The position numbers were made by a program, and so were the translations under genes. Under the pieces are notes generated by a model, which was given only the letters and a program-made list of their open reading frames with translations, was not told the DNA's origin and did no database searches. This document shows, one piece after another, positions 23,302 through 32,314 of a DNA stretch of 64,000 nucleotides. Positions within the stretch are counted from its first letter, which is position 1, and each line of letters begins with the position of its first letter. The stretch lies in contig JAAROD010000015.1 in assembly GCA_012274445.1 (NCBI GenBank), positions 2,852,001 to 2,916,000 of the forward strand, in the 5' to 3' direction. This DNA is from Sclerotiophoma versabilis. Taxonomy: Eukaryota > Ascomycota > Dothideomycetes > Pleosporales > Didymellaceae.

Positions 23302-24252
23302 ATGGCGCTGGGAAAACGAAAGAGAATCGACGATTCCCTAGTCAACACAGGGGTCAAGCGCCGAAAGATTTGGGCAGATTTACATAACATCATTTCAAGC
23401 TGGAACAGCCAGGCGGTCAACTCATTCGTGGCATTGTAAGAAATCTGGAACGAACATTGGAGCTGCACACACCAGATAGATGTTGATACGTCCAGACACC
23501 TTCCACCACCAAGACCACCTTCATTCCCACTCTTCCGCCTTCCAGCAGAAGTACGCAACCACATCTGGGAATACTTGTACGGTAATCTCACGGTACACGT
23601 TGGCTTAAAATCTTTCAACAAGCTCGCAGAAGCCAGCTACAAGGATCTAACATACACCATACGGAGAAAGATGACATACCCCCATTACGAGACATCCTTT
23701 AAACTCCCACCAAGGGTGTGCAAACAGTTCTACTCAGAAGCTACCGCTGCATTCTACGCATCCAGTACCCTCTCCTTCTCAGCACCACACTCCTTCCGCG
23801 CCTTCGCTCTCTCGCCTCACCCATGCGTGTCCCGCATCCAACACATTCGCATCCCGCGATTGACACACCGCTGGGGAGAAGCGCTTACATCCTCGCTTGT
23901 TGGCAGGCTCAAAAGTGTGCGCGGCGTGCGCCTGACGCACCACTACTTGCGGTGCATCGGAACCCGGCCGATACCACGCGCAACACACCCAACTTGGAAG
24001 GGCTTCTGGCGAATCGTTCGTGCATTTCAGCAGCACGAACTGGAGGAAAAGCGGTCGATTTTTGAAGTGGTTGTGCATGACTTGATGTATGAAAACCATG
24101 GGCGGCAGACGGGATCGCGGACGGCGGGTACTATGGTAAGACCTGGAAAGCCTCACTACGATGAAATGCTAAAGCTGCAGAGAAAATTGACAGACGGGTT
24201 GTTGCAGTATGTACCGAGGCGATTGTCAAGGCGAGGCGCTGCGGAAGCGTGA
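23302..24252 (+). CDS. LPAELR-motif fungal family protein (paralogue 3)
   Basis: Predicted 296-residue family member. Exons are 23302..23435 and 23496..24252, with a 60-nt intron (donor gtaaga, acceptor gtccag). The first exon encodes a strongly basic N-terminus, MALGKRKRIDDSLVNTGVKR, that looks like a bipartite nuclear signal. The second exon opens with a Pro-rich stretch and then FPLFRLPAEVRNHIWEYLYG. Later blocks are LPPRVCKQFYSEATAAFYAS, RIQHIRIPRLTHRWGEALTS, WRIVRAFQQHELEEKRSIF and the C-terminal LLQYVPRRLSRRGAAEA. The exon layout (basic exon, intron, motif) is the same as in paralogue 1. It lies 230 bp after paralogue 2 on the same strand, so the pair looks like a tandem duplication. 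Function unknown. Confidence 0.72.
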
Positions 24253-24822
24253 GCGCGGAGTCTGTTAGATGCATCATTGGACTGGAGAGATTATGCAGCC
24301 TAGCTCTTTCTAATGAACTCACCCATTCCCTAATGCTCGAGTGCATGGTTACAGTTATTACATCTTACTAGACCGCAACTAAGAGCTGCCCCCTCCTATT
24401 AAAAGACTCTTCTAAAAGTTTCATGAGTGATTCGAAGGAGAAAGCAAGTGCACATTAGCTTAGGCAAGTACATTGACAGACCTTGAGGAAGATGATTGGA
24501 TTCAGCTGAAAAAAACAGCACGACTAAAGTTGTTCCCAATGACGAAGCAGGAAGCTAGCTATGCCTGTACTAGAAGCTCACAGTGGCTTTCAATGTTCCA
24601 GAGCAGAAAGGGAGATTAGAGAAGGAAAAAGACGAGTCCTTGTGCCTACTTTCATTGCCTCTCCATTGTCAAGTTGTGTGAAACTTTTACTCCTTCATCG
24701 CTCATAGCTTATCTTGCGCGTATTGAGCTTGACTGCCTCGGTGATCCGCCGCAACAACCCTGTTACACAGTGTGTCGGTCGTGATTATGTCTCCAGTATC
24801 TCTCTCCCGAACATTCTTAACG
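24253..24822. other. Intergenic between convergent genes
   Basis: About 570 bp between paralogue 3 and the 3' end of the zinc-finger gene. No supported gene. Confidence 0.45.
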
Positions 24823-26310
24823 CTAATTTTGCTGCATGGCAAAGCCTATCTGAACGCCAGTCTTGGTGGGTTCCTTCCAGTCTGGAGGCTTAGTGACTAT
24901 GTACTGGAGGTACGAAGCAACAGGAGGCTTGTAGCGCTCCATCCTGCCAGTCTCTGGGTTGGTGAACATGACTGTGGGGTTGTGCAGGTGGTCAGGACGG
25001 ATCTTCTCATCGACACCGAGGAAGCCGCCAGACAAGCGGTCGAGGAAGATGTTGAAGTCGTCAGCCTTGTTGATCTGGCACTTAGCCCCGCGGCTCTCGC
25101 AGTGCGCCATGAGCGCAGTGGCGGACTTGAAGTACTTCAAGCATGATGGGCACTTCATGCGAGTGAGACGGTGATCGCTGTTGATGTGCTTGTTGAGGTC
25201 GGCAGGTGTATGGAATGTGAGCTCGCACACGAAGGGACAGTTGTATTTGTTGATGACAGAGTCGTAGAAGCGCTCTGGGTTCCAGTCCGGGCTCTGCGGA
25301 TCCCAAAAACGTGTGTTCATGATATTGACACCATGCTCACGCTCCATCTGCTCATCGTGCGCGGCGATCGAGAACTCTTTGGTAACCGGAGTAGGCTTAG
25401 CATTGGGAAACAGTGCGCTGCTAGCTGTCTTTCCGTTGCGGTTGCCCCAGACCTTGAGCTGGCGGCCAGTTGAGGTGGTCCCAGCGTAAGTTGAGCTGCC
25501 GTAAGCAGACTGAGGAGCGGAGCTGTGTGACTTTACAATAGTACTTGTACCATCATCTTCGTTGACCGACATCGCACCAATGGTAGAAGCGATCTTGTCA
25601 ACATTATAGCTCTTAGCTTGCGTATGCGAAGGTAGGGGCGGATAAGGAAGAGCTGCGGCAGGAGGAGGAGATGCGTTGGAGATGTCAGGCTGAATAGCAG
25701 CGAACTTTATGTCTTCAATCTCCTCATCCCTATCCAGGGCATCATCAAGGCAGATGCCGCCTTCTTCTTCAATGTCACCGTGGGCAGCTTCGAACTTGGC
25801 TTGCTTGGCCTGAAAGCGAGCATATGCGTTGCCATCCTTTAGTAGCGTCGTGACTAGGTGCTTGTGTACAATGTGGCTCTGGAATTGTGAGGCAAAGATG
25901 ACGTCGCAGTAGCCGAACTCGAGATGCTCGATGAAGAGGCAGGCTCTGTAAAAGCTTTTGTGGCAGCCAATGCAAGTCAGCTTCTGATCAATCTTATGGT
26001 TCTGTATGCTGTCAGCGCCGCCGTTTTGCAGTAGAGGTCGCGTACCTACCAGCTCAATGTGACGTTTCAGTCCAGACTCGGACTTGAACTCTTGACCACA
26101 GACACGGCAGGCTTTGTTATGCATGTCAGGTCTGTATATCTTGTGCTGCGCCAAATCATCGTAGCATTCGAAGTCCTCATCGCACTTGTGGCAATAGTCG
26201 TGGTCGTCGTCATGCTTTTTGTGCCTCTTCATGTCCTTCTCGGTATCGAAGTGGAGATAGCAGTTGAGGAACGTACATCCGACTCTATTTGAGTCTACAA
26301 TTGTCGACAT
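24823..26310 (-). CDS. C2H2 zinc-finger protein
   Basis: Predicted 479-residue protein (495 if the intron is retained) with several C2H2 fingers at both ends. Exons are 26310..26050 and 26001..24823. The 48-nt intron 26002..26049 has donor gtaggt, a ctgac branch and acceptor acag, is a multiple of three and has no stop, so both forms are readable. N-terminal fingers: CTFLNCYLHFDTEKDMKRH, YCHKCDEDFECYDDLAQH, CRVCGQEFKSESGLKRH and LTCIGCHKSFYRACLFIEH. C-terminal fingers: CPFVCELTFHTPADLNKH and CPSCLKYFKSATALMAHC. Between them is a Pro/Ser-rich linker. It is probably a nuclear nucleic-acid-binding protein; targets cannot be inferred. The conserved C-terminal tail after the last finger (FTNPETGRMERY) suggests more than a finger array. 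Confidence 0.82.
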   Translation of the reverse strand: MSTIVDSNRVGCTFLNCYLHFDTEKDMKRHKKHDDDHDYCHKCDEDFECYDDLAQHKIYRPDMHNKACRVCGQEFKSESGLKRHIELVGTRPLLQNGGADSIQNHKIDQKLTCIGCHKSFYRACLFIEHLEFGYCDVIFASQFQSHIVHKHLVTTLLKDGNAYARFQAKQAKFEAAHGDIEEEGGICLDDALDRDEEIEDIKFAAIQPDISNASPPPAAALPYPPLPSHTQAKSYNVDKIASTIGAMSVNEDDGTSTIVKSHSSAPQSAYGSSTYAGTTSTGRQLKVWGNRNGKTASSALFPNAKPTPVTKEFSIAAHDEQMEREHGVNIMNTRFWDPQSPDWNPERFYDSVINKYNCPFVCELTFHTPADLNKHINSDHRLTRMKCPSCLKYFKSATALMAHCESRGAKCQINKADDFNIFLDRLSGGFLGVDEKIRPDHLHNPTVMFTNPETGRMERYKPPVASYLQYIVTKPPDWKEPTKTGVQIGFAMQQN

Positions 26311-27009
26311 GATGAACGATTGGAGCTTTTTTGGGGGAAGGAGGCTGCTGGCACGGTCAGAATGACGGTTCGTATGACTGGCTGTGGGTCATATCAACTT
26401 ACGTTGTGAGCGAAAGACTGTGTGAGGAAAATTCTCTGATGCGACGTTGCAGCTATGTTCGCCTTATCGTGAACGAACGCTGTGATAGAAGAAATAAGTG
26501 CAGCTTGCTTGGAAGTAGAGAACCGAGCAATTGATGATGCCTGAGCGGAGGAAGCTGCAGCCGAATCTGAAGTGAGGGTGAGGCGGGGAATGATAATGAA
26601 AGATTTGCAAAGTTGTGAGTAAGTATCTAGGAAGGTCTTCGTGGGGTAAGCTAGCTGGTGGGGTGCGAGGTGAGAGAAGTTGAGGTGAGCGTGTCGCGTG
26701 GTTGGGGCAAGAGCGGTAGGTTTGCGGCCGCAAAAGCAAGGATCAAGCCAACTCATAATTGCAACCCAGTGCAGAGCTGATTAGCCTGAGAAAGGACTTT
26801 CTAATCACCCATAGGCGTGCAGGACGACGTTGTGTGTTGATTTGCCTACGCAACCATGTGGTTCTAGCTTTGAGCATCGAACGATTTCTTGCAGCATGAA
26901 CGAGACGACAATCGCAAAAGGGATTAAGAATTGCTTTAAAAGATGAAAGACACAGACTGTACAGGTATTGCGAGGTATTCGATGCATTCATCAATCAATT
27001 ATCAAAGCT
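26311..27009. other. Upstream of the zinc-finger gene and downstream of cyanase
   Basis: About 700 bp. Minus-strand frames here (26394-26756) lie in the zinc-finger gene's leader and show Thr/Ser/His-rich low-complexity translations with no domain. No separate gene supported. Confidence 0.45.
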
Positions 27010-27727
27010 CTAGAATCGCGAGTATGGCAACCTAGAGCAGGTCAGCACGTCAGCCAACAATTTTGGTCAGAGTAATACATACCACTTGCCCCTCAGCGTG
27101 ATCTTTACCCAGTCCCCCTTCTCGTCAGTCTCTTTCTCTACCTTTGTCGAGAATGAGATGGCACTCATGATCCCGTCACCAAACTTCTCGTTCAAAACAG
27201 CCTTGTACGCATATCCATAATTCTGCACGATTTCATACAAGCGGTACACGAGCGGATCTTTTGGAGGCATCTCGAGCGATCGGCCGCGGTCTGGGAAGCC
27301 GGAGAGCTGCGATTCGAGGGTTTCGATGGGAATATCGAGGACCTTGGACAGCTTCTGAATATCCTCCGGCGAGGCCATTGCCTGCCCATAGAAGAGAGCG
27401 GCGATTGCTACTTCTTCGCGACCAACCTCTTTTGCAATGGTTTCAAAGCTGAGGTTCTTCTTCTTCTTAGCTTCGAAGAGGGTTGGGGAAGACGGGGGAA
27501 GTTTGGGGATCAAGTCCTCCTGGAAGTTGTCAACTATGTCTCGAATGTCGATATCTTGGCTTGTGTCGTACCTGGAGAGTAGCGATCGGGTGTTGAGACA
27601 TCTTTGCTGGTGTCGAATGGAAGCACCGGGTAGCTGTAAAGGTTGCTGGTCGCAACAAAGATGTAGCGGGGACAGTTGCGCGAGACGCGAGACGGGCAGA
27701 AACTGCAATACGAGAGACGGGAGACAT
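27010..27727 (-). CDS. Cyanate hydratase (cyanase)
   Basis: Predicted 204-residue cyanase, which converts cyanate and bicarbonate to ammonia and carbon dioxide via carbamate. Exons on the minus strand are 27727..27572, 27519..27083 and 27031..27010, with introns of 52 and 51 nt. The last exon adds only LPYSRF, giving the conserved family end RGKWLPYSRF. The core shows LIPKLPPSSPTLFEAKK, AALFYGQAMASPEDIQKLS, GFPDRGRSLEMPPKDPLVYR and LYEIVQNYGYAYKAVLNEKF. GDGIMSAISFSTKVEKE follows, so the catalytic Arg, Glu and Ser are all present. Unlike the usual cytosolic enzyme of about 160 residues, it has a 42-residue N-terminal extension rich in Arg, Ala and Ser ending RCFHSTPAK, then an internal Met (MSQ). 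That pattern suggests mitochondrial import from the first ATG and a cytosolic form from the second. It diverges from the PLD gene. Confidence 0.93.
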
Positions 27728-28377
27728 GTTTACGGAGGCTATCGTAATTATATAGCTACTGTACAGCTGCAGGCGTGGTGAAGGGGATAGATAAGACGGG
27801 AAGTTGGAGCTGTCTGATTGCCGATGTAATGTAGATTGATCTACAATGACGTACCATCTCCGCACCAGTAACGTCCTGGACCCATCAGTCCGAGTCTATG
27901 CCTTTGCAGGGTCGCTGTAAGATGCTCTGGCCCTCGGGGCGGTTACGAGTACGTCTCCGCGGTCCTCTAACATGCCTGCATGGCAAGGCTAACAGGACAA
28001 CGGCGTGGGGGAGCTCGAGGGAGAAGCGGGAGCTTATCCATGTGCGGGGCGGAGGGGTTCAAGCTTGGAAGCTAACGTTAGTCGTGAAGAGCCGAGAACG
28101 GGTGGTGGAAAGAAGGCAGCATTGAAGGATTCATCCAACGCGTTGTTTGTTGTCTTCAGGCTTCAGCCCTCTCGTATTGCGCGTACCTCAGTTTGTTGGC
28201 AAACCGTGATGTCTCAGCTGCTGCGCCTTCCCTGTTGATCGCAGGCCTGCCCCACCTTCGAGGGTCTCGAGCGGACCCCGCGCCATCACCGCCTCGAGCT
28301 CGCAGCGCAACCCTAACACAAGACGTCCGGGCTTTGCTAGGGATTGGCATAGCTAAGCGGCCTCCCTATCGTTCAGC
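27728..28377. promoter_or_regulatory. Shared upstream region of cyanase and PLD
   Basis: A 650-bp divergent intergenic region between the cyanase start (minus) and PLD start (plus). A TATATAA-like sequence on the minus strand lies at about 27748-27754, unusually close to the cyanase ATG. No independent gene supported. Confidence 0.45.
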
Positions 28378-31300
28378 ATGTCGCGTCAGGACGATAATCT
28401 GGCGTACGGGGACTATCATGGCCAGGGAGAGGGAGAGGAAGCAGACCGCGGCTTGATTGGAGACATGGGGCGGCGCTTCTTTGGAGGCAAGAAAGAGGCA
28501 AGTGCTTTTCAACGGCCACAATGCTGTCATCGGCACACAGTGTGCATGATGCCCAGTTTCGAGGTTGCAAGAGGCGTTATGGAGCCCGGCTAGCCCCTCG
28601 CGGCCCCCGTTTTCTTGCATCCTAGCCTGCTGTTCCCGCTGCAGCTTCCAGTCTGCTGCTCGTTGTCTCTTCCACGGACAACACTTGTCTAACATCTCTT
28701 CCCAGCATTCCCAGCCCCAGCAAGGCTCGTCCAATTCTGGCGGCATGTCATTCCTCTTCGATAAGCTCCACAAGGAGGTCCACAAAATCGGCGCCGACCT
28801 CAAAGATTCCTTCTCAGGAAAGAACGACGAGCCTGTTCAGGCACAGCAACAGAGTGAACCACAGCCTGGACAAGAATACCACAACCAGCATCGCTTCCTA
28901 AGCTTTGCTCCTGAGCGCCATGGCAACGACACTAAGTGGTATGTCGATGGTGCTTCGTATATGCACGCGGTATCGGTCGCATTAGAGCAAGCTCGCGAAT
29001 CGATCTGGATCTTGGACTGGTGGCTGTCTCCAGAGCTCTACCTCCGCCGTCCTCCAGCCAGGAACCAGCAGTACCGTGTCGACCGACTGCTTCTGGCTGC
29101 GGCCGAACGTGGAGTCAGGGTCAACATCATAGTCTACAAAGAAGTCACCCAGGCTTTGACACGTAAGTTGAATCCATTGCTGCCCAATTACCTACATTCC
29201 CTTCTACCGCACTCTACGGATCCCATTACGAAAGGCCTTACTCGAATCGGTCTCGACGTCATATTCAAATCTCTTGAAGAAGTGGAAAGAACAAACCCGC
29301 TGATTGCACCACCTATCACAGTCTCTAGTGCACATACAAAGCACTACTTGGAAGAGCTTCACCCGAACATTGGTGTCTTCAGACATCCCGACCACACCCC
29401 CGATGCCTCGGTACTCTCTGGCCAATTCTTCAACTCTATTAAGAATATGTCTTTCTCGCCTGCGAAGATCGCCCAGTTGCCGCTGGATGGCCTCAAGAGC
29501 GTCTACGGTTCGACAGGCGATACCGTGCTGTACTGGGCACATCACGAAAAACTCTGCTTGGTAGACGGAACAATTGCTTTTATGGGCGGATTGGATCTGT
29601 GTTACGGACGTTGGGACACCAATTCTCATCCAATTGCAGATGCCCATCCTGGCAGTCTCGATCGTATCGTGTTCCCTGGTCAGGACTTCAATAACGCCCG
29701 AATGCTAGGTAAGAAGCGACAGGATAAGGTTGCGACATTGATAAGAAATGAGCTAACACGGACTCAGACTTCGCTCATGTTGACCGTTGGGAGGAGAACA
29801 AACTCGACAGGACACAGAGCTCTCGTATGGGATGGTCTGATGTAGCGCTGTGCCTACGTGGTCCCGTCGTTCAGGATCTACGCACGCACTTTACACAGCG
29901 TTGGAACTTCATCTATGATGAGAAGTACTCCCACAAATCGACCAGATATTTGAGGCTCCCAGATACGACTAGTGGTGCTCAACACGGCGGTGAGTACCCG
30001 CCTCCTCAGCGACGTGAGTTTGAGGAAGGAGAAGAGAGTTCTCGAGGATTCGGTGGTGATGGTGAGGGGGGCGAGCAAGGTTTGTTCGGCCACGGCGGTG
30101 GGTTCCGCCAGAAGGTGTACAATCGCCTTAATGAGGAGTATGAGGAACATTACGGCAGTCATCACCAACAGCAACAGCACTACCAGTCGCACGCCGAACA
30201 TGGTGCGCAACGAGCCAACGTTGATGCCCAAATCACTCGTTCTTCTGCGAAATGGAGCCACAACATCTCCACTGAGGTACGTAAAAGCTATGGAGTCTGC
30301 GAAGCGCCAACTAACGAGCCCAGCACTCGATTCAAAACGCCTACATCGAGACGATCAGGAACAGCCAACACTTTGTCTACATCGAAAACCAGTTCTTCAT
30401 CACAGCTACCGGAGATCAGCAACGTCCGATCAAGAACCAAGTTGGTGCGGCTATGGTCGAGCGTATCCTGCGTGCTGCTCGTAATGGTGAAAAGTACAAG
30501 ATGATTGTAGTGATTCCAGCTGTGCCGGCATTTGCCGGTGATCTCAAGCTCGATGAAGCTTTGGGCACACGAGCCATCATGGAGTTTCAATACGACTCCA
30601 TCAACCGTGGCGGGCACTCTATCTATGAGGAAATCGCCAAGGCTGGCTTCAACCCGATGGATTACATTAGGTTTTACAACCTTCGCAGCTACGATCGCAT
30701 CAATGCCAGCAAGGTCATGCAGGAAGCTGAACAGCGCTCTGGCGTCTCATACGGACAAGCCAGCGAAGGCTTTGACGCTGCTCACGAAGGCACGCGTGAC
30801 TACCAAGCCTACCGCCCTCCACCGACTTCTGAGTACGGTGTTTACGAGATGGAAGGTAGTGGTCGCCCTCCTCAGCAGGCATATGAGATGGATGCCGGCT
30901 ACGACGGAGGTGTTCCAAATGATGGGAGGCAATCTGACTACAACCGGTACCAGGAAGAAGCCCAGAAAATTGGTGGTCGTCAGGGTCTCGGAGACGGTCG
31001 CTGGGACTCAGTCTGCGAATGCTACATGCTTAATGGCGAAGATATCCGCAACGTTCCATGGGAAGGCGGCACAGTCGACGAGATGGACGCTTTCGTCAGC
31101 GAAGAACTTTACATCCACAGCAAGCTCCTTATCGCTGACGACACCACCGTGATCTGCGGCTCCGCCAACTTGAACGACCGCTCGCAGCTTGGCGACCACG
31201 ACTCGGAAATCGCAATAATTATCCGCGATTCAAACATGATCGACTCCACCATGGACGGCCGCCCCTACCAGGTATCCCGCTTTGCATCCTCTCTTCGCCG

Positions 31301-31799
31301 CGAAATCTTCCGCAAGCACCTCGGCCTGCTGAAGCACCAACCTGTCGACGCTGTCGATGCAAACTGGCAGCCCGTCACGGTCCCGCAAGTCTACGACTGG
31401 GGCTCTGAGATGGACGTGCAAGTCGCCGATCCGCTGTCCGACGAGTTCCAGAACCTGTGGAACTGGCGCGCAAACGCAAACACACAGGCCTTTGGCAAGA
31501 TCTTCCACCCTGTCCCTTCAGATGAGGTCAAGAACTGGAAACAGTACGACGAGTACTACTCGCGCTTCTTTGGGCAGAGCGAGCAGGACAAGGAGAACAA
31601 GAAGCCGAGCTTGTACAAATGGGGACATGTTGTGGCTGAGAATTTTAGCCAGGGTGAAGAGGGTGTGAGGGAGGTCAAGGAGGTTCTGAGCACGATCAGG
31701 GGAACGCTTGTCGAAATGCCGCTGTTGTTCTTGAAGGAGGAGGATATTGCCAAGGAAGGTGTTGGGCTGAACGCGTTGACGGAGGAGATCTACACTTAA
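28378..31799 (+). CDS. Phospholipase D family protein
   Basis: Predicted 982-residue fungal phospholipase D, which hydrolyses phosphatidylcholine to phosphatidic acid. Exons are 28378..28497, 28706..29162, 29322..29708, 29768..30276 and 30324..31799. The first HKD motif, HHEKLCLVDGTIAFMGGLDL, is near residue 266. The second, HSKLLIADDTTVICGSANLN, is near residue 756. Each carries the His, Lys and Asp plus the downstream Gly/Ser context. Other conserved blocks: WWLSPELYLRRPP, SSAHTKHYLEELHPNIGVFR (across junction 2), SRMGWSDVALCLRGP (after junction 3) and EHSIQNAYIETIRNSQHFVY (across junction 4). Intron 1 (208 nt) appears to use a GC donor (gcaagt). Intron 2 (159 nt) is in frame and stop-free. 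No PX or PH domain is visible, so it belongs to the shorter fungal class rather than Spo14/PLD1. A Gly/Asp/Gln-rich segment separates the HKD halves. Confidence 0.92.
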
Positions 31800-32314
31800 A
31801 TGGAGTAGTCGGGATTGATGGGAAATATGCCTGGTGTTGCCTCCCTCTTGAGTACATAGATAATGAAGCACGATCAAATGCCTACAATCACTTGAGCATT
31901 TGGTGCGCCGATCGTCTCGTAAACCCGGGCTTGGAACGCACGCACATCGAAAGAGGCAGTGGCAAACGTAACGACTGAATGGATACAATATTTTGACTAC
32001 TGCTCTTATTGTTTCGACCATGAAAACCGAAGTAGTAGAGCCGCTTTACCCGCAACAAATCTTTCTCGTCAGCCTTGCAAGCCTCACTTTTGCGGGGATG
32101 ACCATGGACTTCTCTAGCCTTGTAGGCAGACCGGTTATGCAGCCCTGCCAGCACACTTACACTCACAATCACACTATCATCGAGCCGTGCCGCACCTGCA
32201 TGGCAGCCCGAGGCAAAACATAATCCGCAAACATGCGTGCCATAATGATTTGCCTTGTGATGCTCAACCGCGCTCGTATTCGTCATCCATACTCTCAAGC
32301 CGCGGAGCTTAGTC
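31800..32314. other. Intergenic between convergent PLD and F-box genes
   Basis: About 515 bp with no supported gene; presumably the two 3' untranslated regions. Confidence 0.5.
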
